Source: Massariosphaeria phaeospora (lineage: Eukaryota; Ascomycota; Dothideomycetes; Pleosporales). From it: DNA of 64,000 nt. Both the position numbers and the translations under genes were made by a program. Positions 1-10,410 of this stretch are shown here, one piece after another. The notes under the pieces were generated by a model that was given only the letters and a program-made list of their open reading frames with translations, had not been told where the DNA came from and searched no databases. Position 1 is the stretch's first letter; each line of letters opens with the position of its first letter. The stretch is taken from contig JAADJZ010000013.1 of NCBI GenBank assembly GCA_011032825.1, positions 992,001 through 1,056,000 on the forward strand, given 5' to 3'.

Positions 1-743
1 GTCGCGATAGCTCGACACTCCCGCTAGCCGGCGACTGCAAAGCGGCATGGTGCAGCCTGGGCTCGGCGCCAGCTGCTGTCTAGGACTCTACCCTGCAGGG
101 CTTGTGAAATAGGGGCCGCTTTCATGCCCGGGCGACGGCCAAATCACACCTTCGCGGAACGCCTGCGAACCTCGCCTGTGGGTCCCCAGGGATTGGTACC
201 GCGCCGTGGGCCGCCCGACTCAACGCTCACAGCCGTCACCCACTCCTTCAATCAACGTTTCTCCAGCCGTTTCAGTCCAGTCTTTTCCTCTCTCCTGCCC
301 GCACATCTGCAGCCATCACCTTCTCTAGGGACACCTGTCCTGTCCTCTCGTTTGATACTGGTTTCCTTCCCCGTTGTAGTCCCACGGGTACCACGTTCGT
401 TCACTCTTGCTCCCCCTCCTCGAGTCACACGCATAGTGCGGAGCCGGATCCTGTAGACGCGACTGTGCCTCCATCATCGAGACTCGCCGCAGCTCACCCA
501 ACGGCCGCTCCCCCATTGTTTGTTCCTTTTTAATCCTCCAGCCGGCCAATTCTGCCTCGACGGCGTAATTGATTACGGCCGCACACCCAGATCGCGGATC
601 AGTGGTCAAGCGACCCCATTTATACTACCCATCAGCCTATTACACACAGAACCGCCTACACGAGTATTACGCGCCATCTATTCTACCTGGTCTGCTCTTT
701 CATGTATTGATCCTCGACGCGATTACTCTTGGCCGTCGACGCC
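1..743. other. Left flank / 5' region of PH-domain gene
   Basis: No protein family is recognisable on either strand. The stretch is pyrimidine-rich between about 230 and 700, as is usual for fungal promoters and 5' UTRs, and it leads into the ATG at 744. Several short open frames overlap on both strands without recognisable content. Confidence 0.5.
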
Positions 744-3236
744 ATGGCTTCAGAGGGGAAGTCCAGACTGAACACTGGACACAGTCTTCGCATCCTCGCG
801 CCCGAGTACTCTTCCACATCTCGCTGGCGGCGCAACCGACCCAGCGCCAACCTCTCCGAGCAAATCGCACAGCCAGCGCCGACTCCAAAAGCACCGGCGA
901 ACCCACCTACACCCAAACTCGAGCGCGCTCCCTCGAAGATGTCGCTATTTAACCTCTTCAGCCGACCGAAGGTTGAGAAGGCCAGAGGGCACACGGAGGT
1001 TGGCCTTGCGCTGCCTATGCCACCACAACCGCCGCCGAAACTTGCGCCAGTATCCACACCCAAATCTTCTTTACGGCTGAACCCACGCCCCCCCGTTCAA
1101 CAGGTCCAACGGTCGCGATCGAGCCAGATGTTGCGCCCCATGTCTCTGAAACCACCGAGCGCAAGACCTCAACCCGAGAGCTGGGCCCCTCCGCCACTTT
1201 TCCAAGCTTATCCGCAATCGATCAAATACGCCACCGTCCAGGCCTGTGTCTTTTCCCCAGACGCTTTGTTGAGGACTCAGAGCCAAAGGAGACAATACGA
1301 CCTGGTCCGGGAGAGAATAGATAGCCACCGGGATTTGTCCACAACGTTGGAAGGTGTAACAGAATCGAAGAAACTGGAAAGGAGCCACAAACGACTGACC
1401 TCTAGCTCCATCCTCAATTCGTTGATCCCGCAGTTGACTAATAAGATATATGTATTGGTGACGTCTGGTCACGTATTACAGTATTCGGGTGAAGGTCCTT
1501 TCGACAGACTCCCAGAAAAGGTTCTCAAATTGGGCAAAGAATCCGCCGCGTTTGCGTGCGACCTCATTCCCGGGAAACATTGGGTTCTTCAGATATCCCA
1601 GAGTGCCAATGAGGACGGCACCGTGATTGTTGCGCCCAAGAATAATTTGTTGTCTCGATTGCGGAATACGAGCGTAAGGCGGGCAGCAACAAGCTTTCTC
1701 TTGGTACTAGAGAGCGCAGAAGAGATGGACGCGTGGCTGACCGCTGTACGGAAAGAGATTGATCAACTTGGTGGTATGAAAGCACCCGAAAGCATCAGAG
1801 AATCGTCCTCTAGTGATGAATCTTCGGGCAAGCAATCAATTGAAAGCTCCCGCCAGCGGTATCTTGTACAGCGCGATCCGAATCGCATCAAGAAAATGGC
1901 CCCCATCGACTCGCCGCAACAGTCACAGTACTCTGACTCACCTAGGATAGTCGCCTCCGACTGGGAAGGGGACCGCAGCGAGAAGACTGTGAGTATTGCC
2001 GATTCAACGAGCTCGCACTCGTACCACCAAAACTCGAAGCGCTTGTCTATGGAGGCCTCATCCATTGCAACAACAGCAGTATCGTACGACCAACTCCAGT
2101 TAGACCAATTACGTGGAGGGTCACGACTCTCCTACATGTCAGCGGCAACTTCAGTCTCCGGCGCGGGCACTAGGAACACGTCTCGAACATCCTCTCCAGC
2201 GCCGACTTCGCCTCTCCAGGAAGGGTTCTCGCCTGCGGATGCTGAACCGCTCCGAAGCGCAACGTCCCTCAAGTCGTTTCATATGAACCCTAGGAGGCGT
2301 TCAATGCAACCTCTACCTACCACCAATGAAGACAATTCTCTACCCGCCGAGACACTCTTAACACCTCAGCGTCAGTCCATATACGGCCCGCCGTCACCCA
2401 CTAGTCAAGTGCCAGGCAAATCAGATCTAGACGGCGAACTACCCACACCGACGACTGTCGCTCGCCCCACGTACAATCCTCGTCTAAGCATGTACTTGCA
2501 AACTCAAACGCCTGCAAGGTACAACGCGAGGAGTTCCAGTGCACCACCCACGAGAAACTCAGGAATCTCACCTCCACCACGAGAACCTGCACCTGGACCA
2601 CCAGCCACCCGTCGCCAATCCACATTTGGGGACCTCCCCACTGCTGGTACACGTACCGGCCGCCCCGAACGCCGAATTTCTACAACGCCAAAACCTTTCC
2701 TTCGCCCTTTCCCCGTGCGGCCACAGGCCCAGCATGCGGACGCATCTATTGTCGTACCGCGCCGCTATACGTCCCTTGCATCGGTACCAGCACCCCTGCC
2801 TCTCGGTGTGGTGATAAACCGCCCCATAACCACGCCAGCCCGGCCTCCATCAGCAACAGCGACCTTCGCCGCGTTTCCGACCGCCAGCCCACAGACCACG
2901 TCCTCAGCCCAGCAACTTCGCCGTCCCAACTCGGTGCAGATTCGATCAGACCCGGCACCATTTCTCTCGTCTGCCCGTCACGGCACCGGAGCTATCCGTG
3001 CAGTCTCCAGCACCCCGTCGTTTGTCCAAGGCAGAAGAGCATCAGCTATGCCGACAACAACCCTACAACCGAGTCCAAGCATATCTGTGCTGCGGTCGCA
3101 ATCACAGCACCCGTACAGAGCTGTAACGCCACGACGAAGTATGCCAGTGATGAGTCTACCCCCACCAGCTCCGCCGCCCAATATGCCACTCCCGCCGCCG
3201 CCGCCAATGTCCACCACCAGACCTGTCGCGGTATGA
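744..3236 (+). CDS. PH-domain protein, proline/serine-rich
   Basis: A single-exon gene of 830 aa. The open frame extends five codons upstream through a TTG, but the first ATG is at 744 (MASEGKSRLN). Residues 1-225 are basic, proline- and serine-rich. Residues about 228-340 look like a pleckstrin-homology fold: beta-strand-like segments (KIYVLVTSGHVLQYS, HWVLQIS, SFLLVLESAEEMDAW) followed by a C-terminal helix with the conserved Trp. The remainder (345-830) is low-complexity, rich in Ser/Pro/Thr/Arg, and ends in polyproline runs (PPPAPPPNMPLPPPPP) that could bind SH3 or profilin-type partners. Fungal proteins of this layout are mostly uncharacterised; membrane or cortical signalling scaffold is inference. 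The PH call rests on pattern, not on a profile search. Confidence 0.85.
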   Translation: MASEGKSRLNTGHSLRILAPEYSSTSRWRRNRPSANLSEQIAQPAPTPKAPANPPTPKLERAPSKMSLFNLFSRPKVEKARGHTEVGLALPMPPQPPPKLAPVSTPKSSLRLNPRPPVQQVQRSRSSQMLRPMSLKPPSARPQPESWAPPPLFQAYPQSIKYATVQACVFSPDALLRTQSQRRQYDLVRERIDSHRDLSTTLEGVTESKKLERSHKRLTSSSILNSLIPQLTNKIYVLVTSGHVLQYSGEGPFDRLPEKVLKLGKESAAFACDLIPGKHWVLQISQSANEDGTVIVAPKNNLLSRLRNTSVRRAATSFLLVLESAEEMDAWLTAVRKEIDQLGGMKAPESIRESSSSDESSGKQSIESSRQRYLVQRDPNRIKKMAPIDSPQQSQYSDSPRIVASDWEGDRSEKTVSIADSTSSHSYHQNSKRLSMEASSIATTAVSYDQLQLDQLRGGSRLSYMSAATSVSGAGTRNTSRTSSPAPTSPLQEGFSPADAEPLRSATSLKSFHMNPRRRSMQPLPTTNEDNSLPAETLLTPQRQSIYGPPSPTSQVPGKSDLDGELPTPTTVARPTYNPRLSMYLQTQTPARYNARSSSAPPTRNSGISPPPREPAPGPPATRRQSTFGDLPTAGTRTGRPERRISTTPKPFLRPFPVRPQAQHADASIVVPRRYTSLASVPAPLPLGVVINRPITTPARPPSATATFAAFPTASPQTTSSAQQLRRPNSVQIRSDPAPFLSSARHGTGAIRAVSSTPSFVQGRRASAMPTTTLQPSPSISVLRSQSQHPYRAVTPRRSMPVMSLPPPAPPPNMPLPPPPPMSTTRPVAV

Positions 3237-4329
3237 CTCGCTGACCGAATTGAACAACTTTCCTTGGCTCCGCATCTGTCCATGTGTCTACAAAAGTGCG
3301 AGTCTCATCCAAGGAACCGGCGTTGGGGCGGTCAGAATCGCTAAAACTACATGGTGTCATGTCTTCACGTCCATCTCTTTCCTTATATTCTATTCTCTCG
3401 CTTGTCTTAGTATCTATAACCCCTATGCGTTCCTATTCATGATACCTGCCCACCGTTGCCGCCGCCGCCGCACATTTTCCTACTTTCCTTGTTTTGGTTG
3501 GCTTGTTTGTTCTGCTTTCTAGATATCCTGGTCGGGCTGTTGTTGGTCTTGTTCGGTTTTTGTGTATTATCATTATATCACGTCATGCGGTATGTTGGCG
3601 ATGGGCAATTAGTCCTTGGGTGGGATAGGGATTTAGGGACGTGGTTTGTGGGCTTGCGGACGGGGCTGGTGCCGGGCTTTGGCCTGCTTTCTCTGCGGAA
3701 CGGGCGTTTTCCTTACTACGGGACCGTCGCTTCCAAGTGGTCGTTCGCTCAATGCTTGCTTGCTTGCTTCACCTCAGTCGGTGGCAGCATCTCCGTTTCT
3801 GCCTCTCATCTACCTATCCACCTATCTATCTACCCTAAAAAATTCAAATCAAACCAAATCAAATCAAACCAAAATCCAAATTACAACACCCACATAGTTA
3901 TTCCGCTATAGTATTGTGCTAAGATGTTGCATGCTTGCGACATGTCAGACTTTGTTAGGCTAGTTTCATCGTAGATGCTGTTTGTGCGAGTACACATGCA
4001 AACATTAAAAGCTACTCCGTACAAAGGTAGTAAGATGGGGCTGGCAGGCCTGTGCGGCTGGCATGCTTCCCCGGTGCAAAAGACTCGAAATCTCTGCTAG
4101 ACTGCAATGCTCCTACGATGCGTTTTTTGTTGGCAAAAGTTGCAGTTCGGTTTCTGACATACGGGAGCCCCTCCCCCTCCCTCGGAATAGATCCCGGCTT
4201 TGCCATAGCCTAGCGACGCTAGCGCAAACCGAAACCCAAACCCAAACCCAAACTCTCCATCTCGGGCGTGTCCCGTCATCTCACCATCAACATCAACACC
4301 AACATCAACACCTCCAACGCACCGCAACC
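3237..4329. other. Intergenic: PH-gene 3' end and MYH promoter
   Basis: About 1.1 kb with no recognised gene. Simple sequence includes a CAAATC/AAACC-rich tract at 3838-3890, a CCCAAA-type repeat at about 4228-4252 and CAACAT/CAACAC repeats at 4286-4312 just before the MYH start codon. Short open frames here have no recognisable content. Confidence 0.5.
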
Positions 4330-6291
4330 ATGCCCCCGCGCCGCGCACCCCAGCCCGCCTCCACGCGCCCTCCCCATGCCTCCCAATCAAAATCAATCCC
4401 AAAACCAAAACCTAAACCACACTCCACCGCTCTTGCCGAGCCCCTCAAACGTCAACCCACGGCTCTCCCGCCCGCGCGTACCCATGCTGCGTCGTACCAT
4501 TGGCCGCTGCTTTTGAACGACAAGGAGGGTTGCGATGCGCTGTTGGTGTGGTTTGAGGGCGTGGAGGAGAAGAGGGAGATGCCGTGGCGGAAGAAGTGGG
4601 TTGATCCGGAAGGGGTTGAGGGCAGGGTGTTGGGGAGGAGGGCGTATGAGGTTTGGGTTTCGGAGATTAGTGAGTTGTGTGGGTTTATTTATTTGGGTTT
4701 GGAGGGACGCGTTTTGGAGGGTTCGCGTGGTCACGTGTGGATGGCCGAGGTCACGTCGGAACGCCGGAACGCATCAGCGTGTCGCTTCACTATCATGTAG
4801 AATGATTTGAGGTACTGGCTAGTTATCGGATTGATACTAACGTTGCACAGTGCTCCAGCAAACAAGAGTTTTGACGGTCATACCCTACTTTAAGAACTGG
4901 ATTTCAAAATGGCCTACAGTTTACGACCTCGCCCAAGCTGATCATGATGAGGTTTTATCAGTTTGGAAAGGCCTTGGGTACTACTCGCGAGCAACTCGTC
5001 TCCATCAGGGCGCTCAAGCCATGGTCGCCAACAACCGCGATTTCTGCCCAATTCCAAGCAGTGCGGAGGAGCTCCAGGGCTTTCCAGGTATTGGAAGATA
5101 CACTGCAGGCGCAATCTCTAGTATTGCGTTTGGTGAAGCCGAACCCGTGCTTGATGGTAATGTGGCCAGAGTACTAAGCCGTCAAATCGGGCTCTATGTC
5201 AATGTCAAAGATAAGAAGTGTAACGATTTCCTCTGGTCTGTGGCAGACAAGCTAGTCAAGCACGTCTCCGACTTCCCGAATACAAAGACAAGCGCTGTAC
5301 CCGGAAATTGGAACCAGGCGCTCATGGAACTTGGCTCTACTACATGCACCCCACGGCCTAAATGCGATGATTGCCCCATACAAAGCACCTGCCGTGCGTA
5401 CTCCGAGGGACAAATTCTGACAGAGCAGTTGACTACTCCGTCTATTGTGCCGGATATCGAAGATGCATGCTCGATGTGTGCGCAGCTAGATACAGAAGAC
5501 TTGTTGACCGCAACTATAGATGAAGAGGAGGATGGCAAAACTACGAAGAAGAGGAAGGTCGAGCCGAAGAAGTCGAATCCGATCTCCCATCACTTCAAGC
5601 TCCGTACGTCTACGACTCACCAACCCGGCACGGAAGATAACGATGAGGATGATAGTTGCTCGACTATTAACGGATCGAAAAAGCGGAAAGCCCCAGAGTC
5701 TACTCTAAAGTCAAAGTCAACGGCCGCATATTGTGCGCTATTTCCCAAAAAGGTAGCCAAGAAAAAGGTTACTGAAGGGGAATGCGTTGTGTGTATCGTC
5801 GAGCTTTGTCTACCGGGTGAAGCGAATAGCAAGTGGCTAATAGAGCAAAGGCCAGCCACAGGTAAGTCTCGCAACCATACCACTTCGAGTGCGTTGCTAA
5901 AACTGCATCAGGATTGCTCGCTTCACTATGGCAGTTCCCACAACGTGCCATCACGACACTGAATAGCACAGCGTTAGATCGGAAGATCTTGGCCCAGAAG
6001 TTCCTTCCGTGTCTAGACTCCAGACCCATGGACTTGATGAAGGTGACAGCTTTTCGCGTGCTCCTGAGCAAAGCAAAGCACGTTGCCGAAATCGACTCAT
6101 TAGTGCATGTCTTCAGCCACTTCAAACTTACTATGCACGTGCATTTATTTCGGATCGACATAGATAAGGATAACCACCTCGACTACACGCTCGACCCGGG
6201 GCGTAGATGGGTTGACACCGAATCTATGGACCGCGAAACACTGTCAACGGGCATGCAACGGTGCTGGTCACGCACCCAAAGAGCCCTCTGA
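4330..6291 (+). CDS. MYH1: Adenine DNA glycosylase (MutY/MYH family)
   Basis: Base-excision-repair glycosylase that removes adenine mispaired with 8-oxoguanine. Three exons, 4330-4669, 4851-5861 and 5912-6291, give 576 aa. Intron 1 (181 bp) has donor GTGAGT and branch ACTAAC and splits the Met codon of the signature VSEIMLQQTR; intron 2 is 50 bp. Residues 188-202 form the helix-hairpin-helix (LQGFPGIGRYTAGAI), Asp215 in VLDGNVARV is the catalytic aspartate, and Cys279, 285, 288 and 294 are the Fe-S ligands. A charged linker (about 300-420) carries a KKRKVEPKK-type nuclear signal, and the C-terminal NUDIX-like 8-oxoG-recognition domain resumes at LLASLWQFP. Oddity: the first Cys spacing is X5 where MutY proteins usually have X6. 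The open frame extends upstream of 4330, but that part is low-complexity. Confidence 0.93.
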
Positions 6292-6734
6292 GCCATTTCG
6301 AGCTTTGCGAAAACTTTCTCGTGGAACCCACTGCCCACGTCTGAACGTAAGCGGCCGCGTGGCCGTTGTTATCTCTTGCCAAGTCCACACCCGCTTGGCT
6401 CCCGCTCCGCGTTCTGGGCATCGACCCACTCCACCCCAGGAAATTGGGAAAGCCGAAAGATAACGACCTCTTCATTTTCGTGTCGACTAGACCTGATGCG
6501 TGAAAAGCATCCTGTCGTCTATGTTTGGATTGCCGAGACCTGGCTTCATTGGCTAGGTGCAACATCTCCCTATCCATGTTACCCTGGCTAGAACACGGAC
6601 TATGCTTGGATGGGATGCGATGTAGAGCTATAAGCGCGAGCGCATGCCAGTCGCGTAGGAATTCGGTACCTACACGTTCCACAAGCATTTCAATATCTAC
6701 ACGCGTGTTGTTCGACGCTCACTACGACGACAAG
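6292..6734. other. Intergenic: MYH end to ammonium transporter start
   Basis: 443 bp without a recognisable gene. It must hold the MYH terminator and the transporter promoter. One AGATAA motif lies at 6458-6463. Confidence 0.55.
6458..6463 (+). promoter_or_regulatory. Possible GATA-factor (AreA/NIT2-type) site
   Basis: AGATAA fits the HGATAR consensus of fungal nitrogen regulators and sits 272 bp upstream of the ammonium transporter ATG. A tandem AGATAAGGATAA lies further up (6162-6173) inside the MYH 3' coding region. Nitrogen-catabolite control of such transporters is known in ascomycetes; use of these particular sites is inference because the motif is short and common. Confidence 0.35.
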
Positions 6735-8350
6735 ATGGCGGAAGTACCTGCCCCTACACCTATTACCGAATGGCCTGACTATGCTACGACGCCGACGGGT
6801 GGGGATGTATTCACGCAGGATTTGAATGCGCTGTACGACAAGGGTGACTTGTGCTGGTTATTGATATGCTCATGTCTTTGTTGGTAAGTTGTATGCGTAC
6901 CTCGAGAAATAATCATGCATTGCTAATAATTGCAGGCAAATCACTCCGGTATGTTGAATGATTTTGCTCTTGTCACTATATTTCTAATATCGATATCAGG
7001 CCATTGGTTTCTTGTACGCCGGGATGCATAGGAGAAAGGCAGCTCTTACCATGATTTTCCAATCGCTCTTCTGTGCCTGCGCTTGTGGCATTCAGTTCTG
7101 GGTTTACGGGTTAGTTCTTCGATGCAGCTCGCTCAAAACTCATAGTTGATGCCATGTCCAGGTACTCTCTCTATCAGTCCCACACCACCGGCCCCTTCAT
7201 CGGCGACCTCTCCCTCGCGGGTCTCCACAACGTCCTCGCCTACCCGTCACTCGCAAACCCCGACATCCCCGACATCCTCTACGCGTGCTTCGGCTTCACC
7301 TTCGTGACGGCAACCGCCATGATTTTAGCCGGCGCCATGCTCGAGCGGGGCCGTCTGCTCCCCAGCATGGTCTTCCTGCTCTGCTGGACCACCTTCGTTT
7401 ACTATGTACTCGCCTACTTTGAGTGGAACCCCAGCGGCTGGCTGTACAAGTTGGGCGTCTACGATTTCGCCGGTTCGGGCCCTGTACATATCGCCTCGGG
7501 CTTCTCCGCCCTTGCATGGTCGCTCATGCTCGGCCACCGCAAAGACCCGGCCAAAGCCAGCCTGCACGCCCACATCCCGCACTTCCGGCCGCACAACCCG
7601 TTCCTCGTCGGCCTGGGCACCATCATGATCTGGTTCGGCTGGTTCGCCTTCAACGGCGCGTCCACGGCCAACCTCTCCATCCGCTCCGTGTACGTGGTCG
7701 TGAACACGAACCTTGCCGCCTGCGGCGGCGGCATCGCCTGGGTGCTCCTCGAGTACGCGGCCACGCGCAAATTCAGCATCATCGGCTTCTGCTCGGGCAT
7801 CATCGCAGGGCTCGTGGGCATCACGCCCGCCGCGGGCTTCGTGCCCGTCTACGTGGCCGCGCTGGTCGGCTTCCTCACCGCCAGCAGCTCCTTCGCGACA
7901 GTGCGCTACAAGCACCTGCTCGGCATCGACGAGGGGCTCGACATCTTCGCCATCCACGGCGTGGGCGGCTTCGTCGGCGACCTGCTGACGGGCTTCTTCG
8001 CCGCCGACTTCGTGCCTGCGCTCGACGGCGTGCTGAACACGAGCGCCGGTGGGTGGTGGAACCGCAATTGGAAGCAGATGGGCTACCAGCTCGCCGCGGC
8101 TACGACGTGCGCGGCGTGGTCGTTTGTCGTCTCGATTGTCTTGCTGTTTGTCATTAATCGGATTCCGGGGCTGCATCTGCGCGCGAGTGAGGAGGATGAG
8201 CTGCGCGGGCTGGATGAGAAGTATTTTCATGACTGTGGGGGGGAGGAGATGGTGCTGTATGGCTTTGGGGCGGCGACGCCGGGGACGGGGACGGGTAGTG
8301 GGGAGGGGAGTCGCGAGGTGGTGGGTGTGGCGCCGGGGAAGCAGGATTGA
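6735..8350 (+). CDS. MEP2: Ammonium transporter (Amt/MEP family, Mep2-like)
   Basis: Plasma-membrane ammonium channel/transporter of 486 aa, about 11 membrane helices. Four exons: 6735-6883, 6936-6948, 7000-7109 and 7162-8350. The second exon is only 13 nt (encoding part of Trp and QITP), flanked by 52- and 51-bp introns with GTAAGT/GTATGT donors; without it the conserved helix WLLICSCLCWQITPAIGFLYAG cannot be read in frame. The pore twin histidines are both present: His200 in PVHIASGFSALAW and His356 in DIFAIHGVGGFVGD. Having His at the first site fits Mep2-type transporters and transceptors rather than Mep1/3, where it is Glu. The C-terminal cytoplasmic tail is short and Gly/Glu-rich. Orthology to MEP2 specifically is inferred from the histidine pair only. 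Confidence 0.93.
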
Positions 8351-10410
8351 GACTTTTTGGGGGGTAAGAGGGGTGGGAGGGGAAGGGGTGCGGGTGTGTA
8401 GTTGGTACGTACTCGCTTTCTTGTAGTCGTATAGTAGGCTAGGTTACGTTAGGTTACCGTCAGTCGCAACATGTTTCTTCCCGAGTAACATGAGATGGCG
8501 AGTGCGGCATGCCCACCCATACCATGAAGTCCATCTCTGCCCCTTCCCTTCCTTGCATTTCCACCACCAAAGCCATGCCCGCTTGAAGAGTTCCCCATGA
8601 CTGCGTCCTTACTTTGCTTCTTTTCGTCCAGTAGAAAGCGGGCCACCACCTGGGCATAAATGATCAAACCAAACCAAACCAAACCAGACTGCCAAACGGC
8701 TTCCTGAAACAACTTCTCTCAAGCAGGCACAAGTGTACAACTAGGAGTCAACACCACTATCATAAAGCCTCGCGCGCGTCCTTCTCTTATTACCCACCAG
8801 GTAACGCTGCTACCTACTTAGTTCCTCTCTACGTAGGAGCGCATCAGTTCCCCATTCTCCTGCCTAACTAACTAACTAATCGATTAATCGCCCATCGCCC
8901 CGTAAACCACCGCCGCCAGACTCTCTCCGTCCATGGCTCCAATCCAACCGCTACTCGCGACTCGCTACCCCCCCGCCCCATAAGTAGGTTCTGACTGTCC
9001 TCGACGACGCAGTCCAGCAGAAGTAAGTAGTACGAGCCTTGCACTTCCTAATGCCAAGGAATAGCGCTGGAGAGTGGGGTTTCATGGGGGAAAGGGGTCG
9101 GTGTTTGATTGCTGTTGAACTGAGCTGAGCTGAGCTGGCTGACATCATTGTATGTGGTACTGTACACTTGAACGAATCACTCACCCACTCACCCACTCCG
9201 AAGTATAGCTTTCGCAGAGTCGCAGACCAGTCCAGTCCAATCCAATCCATGCCAACATTTCGTTTCGATTGAGCATCGTCCGCGTACGTACACTCTATCC
9301 CCTGCCCCCCCGTTTGTTTAAATCTCTAACAGTCATCGACCTTTTCGTTTTGCTCTTTGTCTATCTTGTTTGCGCCTGTCTTGATGATATCGTTCTACAC
9401 TACGTGCGTGCTGGAGTTTTTCGCATTTGCGAGAACGCTAGTGAGTAGGGTGGAGTGGAGTGAAGTGGAGTGTATTGTCTGTTATAGACACCTAGAGTGT
9501 AAAAAGCAGGGGTAGTGTAGTGTAGTGGAGATTTGAGTTGAGTTGAGACGCAGAGGGTGTGTATGAGAAGGAGGCAGGGAGTTTTATAAGGGCTGGAGAG
9601 GAAGGGGATAGGAAGATAAGGAAAACTAGAGAGTGCGTTGTTCGAAATAGGACCGGATAGGATAGGAGAAGGTCTCAGCATACAAGATTCCCGTCTGGTT
9701 TTGTTGGAACCCAGAACCTACCCATCTTACTTAGCTTCTAGCTATGCCTCGCTAATCTCCAAAGACGACGCACACGCACACGCAAGCAACGTCCTCCCCC
9801 CATTCTCCTTAAAACCCTCCACCTTCTCCCACGCATTCGCTCGGCCGCTTTAAGTTGAATTGAACTGAGTGGAGTTCACCTAGTCCGCCCGAGCTAACTG
9901 ACTAACTATTCATCAACGTCCTAGTCACTGAAGCCAACACCTGCGTTTCCAACATGTAGGTAGTTTTCGTTGACTTTATCTGGAACACATCACCTGCTCG
10001 TGTGGAACAACAGCGAGCTGTCGACCAAATCACTCTGGTATGAGGTATGATATAAGCCGCACAGAGTATGCAGATTGGGGAAGAATTTCGCAAGCGGGGA
10101 CAGAGAAGTAGTTCAGTTCGTTTGGACCGGTTGGATCGCGGGAGGTAGACGTACTGAGGGGGGTCTCTTGTGAAGCTGCAGTGTTTGCCTACTGTGCACA
10201 GGGGAGAAGCAGTCGGATAGTTTCGGCGAATGTAGGGCCAATGGGACAGACAGCAGGAGTTCGATCAGAGCTCAGGAAAACGCTGCCTGCTAGCATTTGG
10301 CAAACATTGAATTTGCCAGTTTACACGATATGTATACATATGTAGACGTACAAAAAGCTCCTTCTGTGCTCGCTGACTCACAGATTCGCGGTTCCGCCGC
10401 ACCCATCTAC
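8351..10410. other. Intergenic, repeat-rich, 2 kb
   Basis: Between the transporter and MTC6, which converge on it. No family is recognisable. The sequence is patchy low complexity: TAACTAACTAACTAATCGATTAATCG near 8865-8890, TGAGCTGAGCTGAGCTGAG at about 9120, GGAGTGGAGTGAAGTGGAG near 9450, and GTTGAGTTGAG near 9537. Short frames at 8449-8712 and 9400-9681 lack recognisable content. Confidence 0.5.

Noticed and set aside
4228..4252. CCCAAA repeats resembling telomeric DNA (a similar tract at about 27,430)
   Set aside because: Fungal telomere repeats are typically CCCTAA; these are short and lie in gene flanks.
7325..8230. 301-codon frame antisense to the ammonium transporter
   Set aside because: Shadow of strongly GC3-biased coding sequence.
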